Shown in pieces: positions 57,016 to 64,000 of a DNA stretch of 64,000 nt. The number at the start of each line of letters is the position of its first letter. The first letter of the stretch is position 1. Under the pieces are notes generated by a model. The model saw only the letters and a program-made list of their open reading frames with translations. It made no database searches and had not been told where the DNA came from. This DNA comes from Sambucus nigra (taxonomy: Eukaryota; Streptophyta; Magnoliopsida; Dipsacales; Adoxaceae), in NCBI GenBank assembly GCA_949130495.1, contig OX422216.1, positions 96,789,967-96,853,966 of the forward strand, in the 5' to 3' direction. The translations under genes were made by a program, and so were the position numbers.

Positions 57016-57960
57016 GCTTCAAGAACTCTACTAGAGATATTACAGTTGAATCTCTTATTAAAATCTTTTAGAGAATTTTTGAGGTACCTAAGTTTCATAC
57101 TGAGTTTGTACATTGCATTCCCCCTCACCTCACCATTTCATGATTCTACAAGAACATCTATAAAGTTAGCATGTTCATCTAAAATTTGAAAATTTTGAAA
57201 GGCTTAGGATTCCTCTTACCCATGGGAAGAACAGTGATGAGAATATGACTATGATTAGATATACCTGGACAAAAAAGTTTTGGTTGAGAAAGGTTGAACT
57301 CCAAGAATCATCGTGGAACACTTTATCTAACTTAGACATGACATTTATCTAGACCTCTTGCTTCTTACTCCATGTAAACCAAAACCCACTAGAAACCTTA
57401 TCATCAACATGTAAATCAAATAAACAATTGTTAAACTCATTTGTAACAGTTTGGTCAATCCCATGAACTCCTTTTTTCCCATCATTCTTCCGAACAACAT
57501 TAAGGTATCCCATAAGAATCCATTAATCATAATTAATGATATAGTAACTCCACTTAAGAAAGAACCATACGGGGATCCTTTCTAGGGGTAAATTACTGCC
57601 ATAAATGAAGGTAGCGTTGAAGTTCTTGTCAATTACCACAAAGCTAACTTTATAAAAGAGATCTTGTGCATCAAATGAGATAATATAGACATAACAGATG
57701 TTGTGGTCCCATCCCATAATAAATCTAATTACTCCACCTCTCGTAGTGCAGTTATGAAAAAACTCCTAGTTTAAAAAATAGTTATTTTTAATTATAGTCA
57801 TATTAGACATTATAATTTTGGATTCAAAAATACAAATAAGATAGATTTTATGGAGATGGAGATTAATCTACAAACTTCTATTTTTATGGGGAGCATCTAA
57901 CCCCTTAATGTGCTATGATGACAACTTGATCATTTGGAATTTGTAATTTTGTGCTTACCT
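57016..57960 (-). pseudogene. LINE-f endonuclease domain (opposite direction)
   Basis: Minus-strand reading from about 57920: HIKGLDAPHKNRSL (degenerate WNIRGLN start), ICIFESK, GWDHNICYVYIISFDAQDLF, FNATFIYGSNLPLERIPVWF, FDLHVDDKVSSGFWFTWSKK, KLDKVFHDDSWSSTFLNQNF, then SNHSHILITVLP in a shifted frame. The linker LKNSLKDFNKRFNCNISSRV follows to 57020. It is cut before the RT. Confidence 0.8.
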
Positions 57961-59010
57961 CTTGACTTCATGTGGCCCTCTCCAAAACCAGTCTTCTATT
58001 TCTTCTTATGATGTCTCATGACTTCATGAACTATAGTGGGGAGGCTCCTCTCATCCAATTCATCAATGGATTTGATAACTGTGAAGGTTCTGGGGTACCT
58101 TCACCTTCATTATTCAAATTCTCAATTGGAGTAAAACTATTTGAACCAGCCATTCTACTGAGATTAGGAGTTATGGGTTCCAAAGTGATATTTGGACTAA
58201 ACATTCTCATTTTAGCCCTCTCATTAGTCTCAACCTTGTTGAGATCACTCTTGCCAATACTCTTAACTTGAGTCTATCCTTCTTCTTATTCAGTAATCTC
58301 ACTGGTGGTAGCTTGAGTAGATTTAGTAATATCATCATTAGTCTTTTCCACATGATTCGGCTTCTTCCCAACCCATATTCTCTTTAATCTTGAACACTTG
58401 GAGTATGAGTGTCCAAAAGTACAATAATATGAACAAGAGTGGAGCATTTATTGGTAATCAATCGACACTTCAATTGTTTTACCATCTTTAAGGATTATAT
58501 CTATTGACTTTGGATAGGATTCTTTAGCTTCAATCTTAATACATATGCGATAGCACTAGTATCCATGCTAGCCAACCTACTTCCATATGTACCTATATTG
58601 GAAACTGTAGCAAACATAAATTATGTTTGGTATTTTTTAATCCTTATGCTATCTAGAGAAGGAATTAGAAGGGCCATCATTCCCATTAGTGATCCTAAAC
58701 TTGAGAAAATCCTCATGATTAAAGACATTGCATTCAAGAAATTCACGATAAACATTCTTGTATTTATTAAGGTCTTGGAGTCTTGACTCACGGGGACTAT
58801 CTCATTTGATGTTTTCTTTAGAGGCCACAACTTATCCTTCTTCCACTTCTTTTGCATATTACAAGAGTTCTACACTTTCCTTTTCCAAATACTTAGGAAT
58901 ATTAACCGTGTTAAACAAAAACCAAATGTTGCTTCATCTCGCTTCCACCACATTGTTAGTGAGAGATAGAGACTTTTTAGTCACTGCATCAACTAAAAAT
59001 GGATAGTCGT
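57961..59010 (-). pseudogene. LINE-f ORF1 (DUF4283 and zinc-knuckle type) remnant
   Basis: Minus strand: HDYPFLVDAVTKKSLSLTNN near the start, a DUF4283-like block, ARICI-like and ILKDGKTIEVSIDYQ, then CSYYCTFGHSYSKCSRLKRI (degenerate FGHS knuckle) near 58400. A Ser/Thr-rich C-terminal tail (MRMFSPNITLEPITPNLSRM) follows. This is the RNA-binding ORF1 of plant L1-type LINEs, placed upstream of the endonuclease in the same direction. Frameshifts and stops throughout. Confidence 0.7.
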
Positions 59011-59259
59011 GAATAAGGAAAAGCAACGAGGTTAATGAGGGTAGGAAGTAGGATAAGTTTCAAAGTCTTTAGAAGGAAGGAACATCATTTGTAGACAAAA
59101 GGAGGTGCATGATTTTTTTAGGGCTTGACTAAGACTGATTTAACACTATTAATACACCTTATTAGTACAAATAAAATAAATGGTTAGGATGATGTGAACC
59201 TTTTCCCCATTATTATGCTAAAGTATGATTTCTTCTTGTAAGAACAATTTTTCTAGTAT
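59011..59259. other. Probable LINE-f 5' UTR or flank; nothing recognised
   Basis: A/T-rich, no motif. Lies between the ORF1 start side of LINE-f and the first LTR base of element VII. Confidence 0.4.
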
Positions 59260-60264
59260 TGTTCATAACATAACTTTAAGCTAGTTTGGCATATCTCATT
59301 ATTTTTCGTCATGCACCAAGAAGACGAACCGAACTCAAGCATCTCCAAGTTTGAAGTCTTCCCAGTATTCCAAAAGGTATAAAATGATTAAGAGTTTAAA
59401 TTAATTCAAGGAATTATATTCGAGATGTTTAATTTTTATCAAAAGACGAACAAAACTATTTTGGTTTCGAAAAGTATGTTTTTTTATAAACATGTAGGTG
59501 GAGTTATAAAAAATAAAAATTTTAAGGTTTATGTCGTTCAAACGACAAGGCTCTGTCATTCAAACGACATCCTACTGTCATTCTAACGACATGCCATTAT
59601 CGTTCAAATGACATCCCCCATGCCGTTTGAATGACCCCCCGACTCAAAGTCTTTATTTTTCTATAAAAACCTATTTCGTGGGCAATTTTTTTTAGAATTT
59701 TGCCAAGTACGTTTCTACATATCAACACCAAAATTTCTTCAAGTTTTATGTTCCCAAAATATTATTTTAATTCACAAAAATAATCCTTGAATATTGTTCT
59801 TGTGAATTAGTTTAGAACCTTATAAAGTTTTGTATCTTTTGCAAACACCTTAGTGGAGAGGCACTCCATTTCTGACTTGTGATACCTGTGGGGATTCACT
59901 GCTGAAGACGAAGGCTGAGATTAACGTAGGGTTGTGGTCCATTGTGGTTCTCGACGTAATCATTACTGATTTTAGGCTGCTATCTATGTAAGATTTCTGC
60001 GGAAGATTCATTGAAGATTTCATTGTGTAATTTGTAAGTTGCGATTTACGTTATATAGTGAAATAACGATTTTTATCCGAAAGTTTTTTTTTTTTATGAA
60101 ACTCGGCCTTGTCGTATTTGTGTGATTTGATTTATTTATAATATCATCATAGATGCATGTGTAGGATAAAAAGAAAAAATTAATTTAAAATTCGCTTCCG
60201 CATTCAAAATTGATGTTGCAATTTTTGTTGATTATCACCTGTTGCGATTATTTTCGCCTTTACA
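59260..60264 (+). repeat. Element VII 5' LTR (about 1005 bp)
   Basis: Starts TGTTCATAACAT and ends TTTACA before the PBS. The start was chosen by similarity to element V's LTR. Only one copy is in the window, so the boundaries are less certain than those of the other LTRs. Confidence 0.6.
59530..59669 (+). promoter_or_regulatory. Tandem GTCATTCAAACGACAT-like units upstream of TATAAAAA, element VII LTR
   Basis: Five or six units of an imperfect palindrome (TCGTTCAAACGA, GTCATTCAAACGACAT, GTCATTCTAACGACAT, TCGTTCAAATGACAT, CCGTTTGAATGAC), spaced about 22-25 bp. They end about 25 bp before TATAAAAA (59662-59669). The same layout is present in element V. Confidence 0.5.
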
Positions 60265-60267
60265 AAT

Positions 60268-60320
60268 TGGTATCAGAGCTTTAGCTCGGGATTTTTACCG
60301 TTTACAAATTGGTATTAGAG
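60268..60320 (+). other. Element VII primer-binding site, duplicated
   Basis: TTTACAAATTGGTATCAGAGC (60260-60280) recurs as a copy starting at 60301 with TTAGAGC. The two TGGTAT sites are 41 bp apart. The first matches the iMet tRNA end (TGGTATCAGAGC); the second has one mismatch. Confidence 0.75.
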
Positions 60321-60413
60321 CCTGCTGCACTAAGTTATTGTGTTTGATCCTAATTAGTGATTTTTTAGGTGGTTGTGTTTATTTATCACTCTTATGCTTG
60401 TTTTTGTCTCTCT

Positions 60414-60976
60414 ATGGATTCTCATTTGAATTTGAAGTTTGTCGAAAGAATTGAATTTCGTGGAAATCATTTTTTAAATGTTTTGGAACTTTTGCAAACT
60501 GTTCAAAGTCAAAGAGATATCATTCGTGAGAAGTTTGGTGCTTTATATGATGACTCTAAATCTTTAAAAGTTACCAAAAAAGATAGTGATGATATAGTCA
60601 TTGTTTTAGAAAAAGAATTAGAGGACTTGAAAAATTTTAGGGTTTGTGTTTATGCCCAAGAGGATAATAATATTTTGATTAATGATTTTAAGGCACATGA
60701 GAAGACTCTTAGGGATAAGTTTATTTGTATTGAGGGTGAGTGAGATAAACTTCTAGGTATGATTGAAAATATAAAGGAGTCCCCAAAATTGAAAGAGTCT
60801 AATTCTTTGCTTGAGTCTAAAATTTTGAAGTTGAAAAATGATTTAAAAGACTCGAGTAGTTTGAATGGTGATGGTAATGGCTCATCTTGTTCTAGTGCTT
60901 TGAATGTTAAAGCCAAAACCATTGGTTGTTTTAGAGGGTCAACCAAATCAAGAAAGTTAGAAAAGGTCAACCCATA
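60414..60976 (+). pseudogene. Element VII gag, N-terminal and coiled-coil part
   Basis: MDSHLNLKFVERIEFRGNHF, then a charged, coiled-coil-like stretch (LELLQTVQSQRDIIREKFGA, LEKELEDLKN) to a TGA at 60741. The same frame continues (DKLLGMIENIKESPKLKESN, LESKILKLKNDLKDSSSLNG) to a TAG at 60975. Compared with element V the UBN2 capsid core is absent, so the N-terminus appears fused to the coil by deletion. Inactive. Confidence 0.65.
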
Positions 60977-61221
60977 GGTAACATTCCTCCCGTTTACACA
61001 TGTTCACATTGTGGTAAGAGAGGTCACCTTAGGCATTTTTGTTTTGATCTTGGAAGAGGTCCTAGGAAGTTTAAGGATAGTGTGTCGTCGGTTCCCATAA
61101 CCCCTCCAGTTTGGTATACACCTGTTTGGGTTAGGAAATCTGTTTTGGACACGCTAAATTCTAGATTGGTTGATTCTCACATGCTTGCACATGATGTGTC
61201 ACATGCTATTTGTTATAGTTG
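60977..61221 (+). pseudogene. Element VII gag, zinc-knuckle part
   Basis: A shifted frame reads IGNIPPVYTCSHCGKRGHLR and HFCFDLGRG: a perfect CX2CX4HX4C knuckle. PVWYTPVWVRKSVLDTLN follows, and a stop after HDVSHAICYS. The W-V-R-K tail is typical of the gag end of plant copia elements, just before protease, but no protease follows. Confidence 0.7.
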
Positions 61222-61521
61222 ATTGCTTGCACGATTTTTTTTGTCATACGCTAGTTGTGCTTCATAATATATTTTTGCTAGTGTTATGACGTGTGTATTT
61301 TTTGTTTGATGTTTTTCTTTTATTGAGTCATATTGGAAAAATACAAAAAGATTTTTATTTTATATATTTTTTAAAAAATACAAAAAGATTTTGTTTTTTT
61401 GAAAAATATTTTGAAAAATTCAAAAAGATTTTTTGTTCTTTGTGTATTTTAGTTTTACACATTTGGTATGGCATATTAGTGTGTTTGAATCCAATTTACT
61501 GCGCAATTTCCATGTGGCTAG

Positions 61522-62082
61522 TGTTGATACCAAATATAGTCTGCTGACATGGACCAATCACATGAAGACACGTGTCAATTTACATGGTAAATACGAATAC
61601 TCTAAACGAGCAACTCAAGTTCTCCGAGCAACTAATGAGTTCCGAGCAACTCTAGTGTGACAAGCAGCTATTGCTCGTCCCCGAACAGCTCAAGCTCTCC
61701 GAGCAGCTCAAGCATGTCGAGCATCTTAGGCGGTCTGAGCTACATAAGTGTACAGCGTATCCAAATCAAGAGAATCCAGGATATAATTGCGCATTAAATG
61801 CTCATTAATATAGGATAGATGTACATGTCTACTGGGTAACAGCGTGTTGTCCTTTCATTTGTACAGCCTCAAGGCTATAAATACATTGTAACCTCCTCAT
61901 TAGCGGGGGAATCGGAATTTCTTGGTAAATCCATTATCGAGAATTCTGCAAACAGTCAGCAATAACAAATACAGTGGACGTAGGCTATTCTTACAAGGCT
62001 GAACCACTTTAAAAATCTTTTGTCTTATTTATTTTTATCTGTGATTAACAAATTAGAGATAATCTAATTTTTTACATCAACA
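61522..62082 (+). repeat. Element VIII 5' LTR (561 bp)
   Basis: Ends are TGTTGAT and ATCAACA. Contains a 10-bp palindrome with a G-box (GACACGTGTC, 61567-61576), repeated CGAGCAACTCAAG-type units (61606-61738) and a TATAAATA box (61876-61883). Confidence 0.85.
61606..61738 (+). promoter_or_regulatory. CGAGCARCTCAAG repeat cluster in element VIII LTR
   Basis: Six or seven imperfect units (CGAGCAACTCAAG, CGAGCAACTAATGAG, CGAGCAACTC, CGAACAGCTCAAG, CGAGCAGCTCAAG, CGAGCATC). They lie between the G-box palindrome and the TATA box about 140 bp downstream. Position suggests an enhancer-like array; function is inference. Confidence 0.45.
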
Positions 62083-62085
62083 GAT

Positions 62086-62103
62086 TGGCGCCGTCTGTGG
62101 GAA
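62086..62103 (+). other. Element VIII primer-binding site
   Basis: TGGCGCCGTCTGTGGGAA, three bases after the LTR. This is the well-known form in plant Tat/Ogre-type gypsy elements, different from the iMet site of the other elements here. Confidence 0.88.
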
Positions 62104-62768
62104 ATGACTGTAATTATCATTTTTAACCAAAACAATTCATCACCAATGGCTAATAATCCTGAATCCAGTAATCGAAACGCCAGAAACCCCCCAAATCTAT
62201 CTGCTCCCCCAAATGTTCAAGATCTGGCTAGTATAATGGCTAATCTAGCCCAAGGCCAGACAACCATGCAAGAAACTATGCGACAACTCATACAAACTGT
62301 CCAGGGTGGAGTATCTACTCATTCAGGACAACGAAGCGTTCAAAGAACACCTGTTTGCCTTCTTTGCGTACTAGGCGAACATTATTCCCAGAGGAATCTC
62401 GATCCAGACGTACCGATTCATATCACACTGAGAGATCTAATGATTTTTCTTATCAACCTGGTCGAACTTCATCAGTACGAGCTACAGATACTCAATAAAA
62501 CATCACTCTCTCTCCAGAAAGGACTAGTGCATTGGAGAGGTTAAGCAGGGTCTTTTCTTTTGATCGTTTAGGCCCTAGGAGGAATAGAAGTCCTCCTAGG
62601 ATTGTGTCGAGGAACTTTCAATGACCATCCGATCTAAGGGAGGGTTCTGCCCAATCACGACCAACTGCTCGTAATGAAAGATCCCAGGAAGTAAATTCAA
62701 CACGATCAGTTGCTCGAACCAATAGGCCTGAGGAGAGAAATGATGCATGGAAAGGCTCTATTCAAAGG
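62104..62768 (+). pseudogene. Element VIII gag N-terminal region, frameshifted
   Basis: MTVIIIFNQNNSSP..., then QDLASIMANLAQGQTTMQET is in one frame. After about 62330 the better frame is shifted (TRRTLFPEESRSRRTDSYHT, SALERLSRVFSFDRLGPRRN) and contains two stops (after ATDTQ and after SRNFQ). It joins in frame with the main gag block through RNERSQEVNSTRSVARTNRP. Arg/Ser-rich, disordered, as usual for this lineage. Confidence 0.7.
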
Positions 62769-63734
62769 TTGGAGGATAGACTAGGGGAAATGGATAAGGC
62801 CAAGAATCCTCTACAAAGAACTTTTGTCCAAGGGACACCTTTTATCCAGGTAATTGTGGATTTTCCCACACCATCAAAGTTCAAAGAACCTGTTGTGACT
62901 CCTAAATATGATGGAAAAACTGACCCTGTCCTTCATATAGAACAATACCAAGTTGCTGCCGATATCTATGCCGTGCCAGATGAGATGAGATGCAGGGAAT
63001 TTTTGGGAACTCTTATCGGATCTGCTAAAATATGGTACAATAATCTTCCTCGGGGGAAGATTTTAACTTTCTTTCAACTAGACGAGCTCTTTATTGGAAA
63101 TTTCTATTTTGGAGCAAAACCAGTTAAACGAGTAGCACACTTATTAAATGTTAGACAAAAAGCAGGTGAGAACACCAGGGATTATATAACTCGTTTCAAT
63201 AACGAGATGCTCGAAGTTATTTATTACGAGGATAAGACAACAATTACTGCTCTGATGAGCGGACTGTTGCCAGATAAATTGTACTACACTCTAGCCAAAG
63301 ATCCGCCTAGAACCATGGCAGAACTAATGGCAAAGGCAGCGAAGATTATGAACGCCGAGGAGGCTATGGCTGCGAAGAAGAATATGGATACCAAAGAGAC
63401 CAAGGTGGACGTTGATAAGGCTGAAAAGAAAGAGCATAAGAACAATGGTGGTAACAAGCAGTCAAAAGCAAAGCCAGCATGGGAACTGTTGAAGAAATTT
63501 GGAAATTATACTCCTTTGAAAGTAGACATAAACCACGTTCTGGAAGAAATCAAGAACAACGAGGAGCTAAACTGGACAGAGAAAATGAAGATAGATCCTG
63601 ACAAGAGGAATACGACCAAATATTGCGAGTTCCATAAAGACCATGGTCACACGACCAAAAATTACATAGCTCTTCAGAATGAAATTGAATCACTCATTAG
63701 ACGAGGAAAGCTGGCCAAGTATGTTGATCATTGA
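62769..63734 (+). CDS. gag: Element VIII gag, capsid core and zinc region (open part, gene broken)
   Basis: 321 codons. The Retrotrans_gag core runs about 45-180: KYDGKTDPVLHIEQYQVAAD, MRCREFLGTLIGSAKIWYNN, FNNEMLEV, ALMSGLLPDK. A Lys-rich region follows. The zinc region is KYCEFHKDHGHTTKNYIALQ near 285-305, in which the final Cys of the usual C-x2-H-x3-H-x4-C pattern is Tyr. The tail IESLIRRGKLAKYV is typical of this family. The first Met is internal; the real gag start is upstream and frameshifted. A TGA ends it at 63734. Confidence 0.85.
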   Translation: MEDRLGEMDKAKNPLQRTFVQGTPFIQVIVDFPTPSKFKEPVVTPKYDGKTDPVLHIEQYQVAADIYAVPDEMRCREFLGTLIGSAKIWYNNLPRGKILTFFQLDELFIGNFYFGAKPVKRVAHLLNVRQKAGENTRDYITRFNNEMLEVIYYEDKTTITALMSGLLPDKLYYTLAKDPPRTMAELMAKAAKIMNAEEAMAAKKNMDTKETKVDVDKAEKKEHKNNGGNKQSKAKPAWELLKKFGNYTPLKVDINHVLEEIKNNEELNWTEKMKIDPDKRNTTKYCEFHKDHGHTTKNYIALQNEIESLIRRGKLAKYVDH

Positions 63735-64000
63735 AATGATGGAAAAAGCAATGACCTAGCAAGACAGAGGTCTAGATCTCCTCATCGAGCAAAAGAAGAT
63801 AAGAAGAGAAGTCACGAAGAGGATCCGGATGATGACCAAGACGACCTCGATCTCCCCAAAAGACCAAAATAGCCAGAACGTGAGGTATTTTCTATCCATT
63901 TTGGATCATTTGAATGTAATGTCATTACAAGTGGAGATGCAGGAGGCGGAGATATGACTGCTGAGAGAAAACCCTACCTCAATGAGGCTCAGACTTGCTC
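63735..64000 (+). pseudogene. Element VIII gag-to-protease linker, continues past window
   Basis: The same frame continues after the TGA: NDGKSNDLARQRSRSPHRAK, DDDQDDLDLPKRPK, a TAG, then VFSIHFGSFECNVITSGDAG and GDMTAERKPYL. The GDAGGGD resembles the I-x-GG-P-x-GGD region before protease in Tat-type elements. Confidence 0.6.

Larger units (their letters stand above)
59260..61521 (+). mobile_element. Element VII: gag-only Ty1/copia-like element, related to V, 3' end cut by element VIII
   Basis: 5' LTR (59260-60264), duplicated PBS, gag relic with a CCHC knuckle, then A/T-rich spacer (61222-61521). The LTR start region (GGCATATCTCATTA), TATA region and promoter-side repeats resemble element V. 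No pol is present before element VIII begins at 61522; the rest may lie past the window. Confidence 0.72.
61522..64000 (+). mobile_element. Element VIII: Tat/Ogre-like Ty3/gypsy retrotransposon, 5' part, runs off window
   Basis: 5' LTR with TGTTGAT...ATCAACA inverted ends, PBS TGGCGCCGTCTGTGGGAA, and a gag with the Retrotrans_gag core and the C-H-H zinc region typical of this lineage. It sits in the interior of element VII. Protease begins near the window end (GGDM). Gag carries a frameshift and stops, so this copy is defective. Confidence 0.85.

Noticed and set aside
60650..60970. 106-codon minus frame
   Set aside because: Antisense of the Lys/Leu/Ser-rich coiled-coil gag of element VII.
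61606..61738. Regular repeats resembling a CRISPR array
   Set aside because: Units are imperfect, spacers are short and unequal, and the array lies in a plant LTR; the CGATCGAT and CGTTCAAACG clusters were rejected for the same reasons.

Overview
This window is repeat-rich nuclear DNA from a flowering plant, with no convincing intact host gene, rRNA, tRNA or CRISPR array. The evidence for a plant is the mix of families: Ty3/gypsy chromoviruses primed by initiator-Met tRNA (primer site TGGTATCAGAGC), SIRE-like Ty1/copia gag genes, a Tat/Ogre-like gypsy element with a TGGCGCCGTCTGTGGGAA primer site, and L1-type LINEs with a C-terminal zf-RVT domain. It looks like intergenic or pericentromeric heterochromatin. 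The species cannot be named from sequence alone; a eudicot is only a guess. Family names below come from motif reading by eye, not from searches.

1-27,834 is a three-deep nest of LTR retrotransposons. Element I (+) begins inside its 5' LTR at base 1 and ends with a 3.1 kb LTR at 27,834. Element II (-, same family, opposite direction, 4,275-23,801) inserted into I with target duplication CTTGG. Element III (-, 10,121-20,457) inserted into II with target duplication CAAGT. III is full length: two 2,749 bp LTRs, PBS, PPT and one gag-PR-RT-RH-IN-chromodomain frame interrupted by a single TAG. I and II have no recognisable RT or integrase. LTR divergence counted by eye falls inward (I about 5-6%, II about 1.4%, III about 0.7%), matching the nesting order.

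27,835-39,724 holds relics of three L1-type LINEs and a 5'-truncated chromovirus (element IV, 30,630-37,702). LINE-b is inserted in IV's integrase. 39,725-45,784 is a short non-autonomous DNA-transposon-like unit with inverted GTGACAAA-type subterminal repeats. It hosts a gag-only copia-like element (V, -). 45,785-51,508 is the C-terminal end of LINE-c, split by element VI. VI is an LTR / 0.25 kb internal / LTR / 0.25 kb internal / LTR structure with a single ATGGG target duplication.

51,509-55,289 contains an unidentified, decayed, apparently intron-bearing minus-strand gene, cut by a retroposon with a 10-bp duplication. 55,290-59,010 has three more LINE fragments, one in the opposite direction, next to a short telomere-like repeat. 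59,260-61,521 is a second gag-only copia-like element (VII, +). 61,522-64,000 is the 5' end of a Tat/Ogre-like gypsy element (VIII, +) whose gag carries frameshifts and stops; it runs off the window.

The parts do not work together as a pathway. The layout is a record of successive insertions. Several elements lack polymerase genes, so they would have needed enzymes supplied by relatives. Element III is the youngest and most nearly complete copy, but it has an in-frame stop and probably a lost gag start codon.
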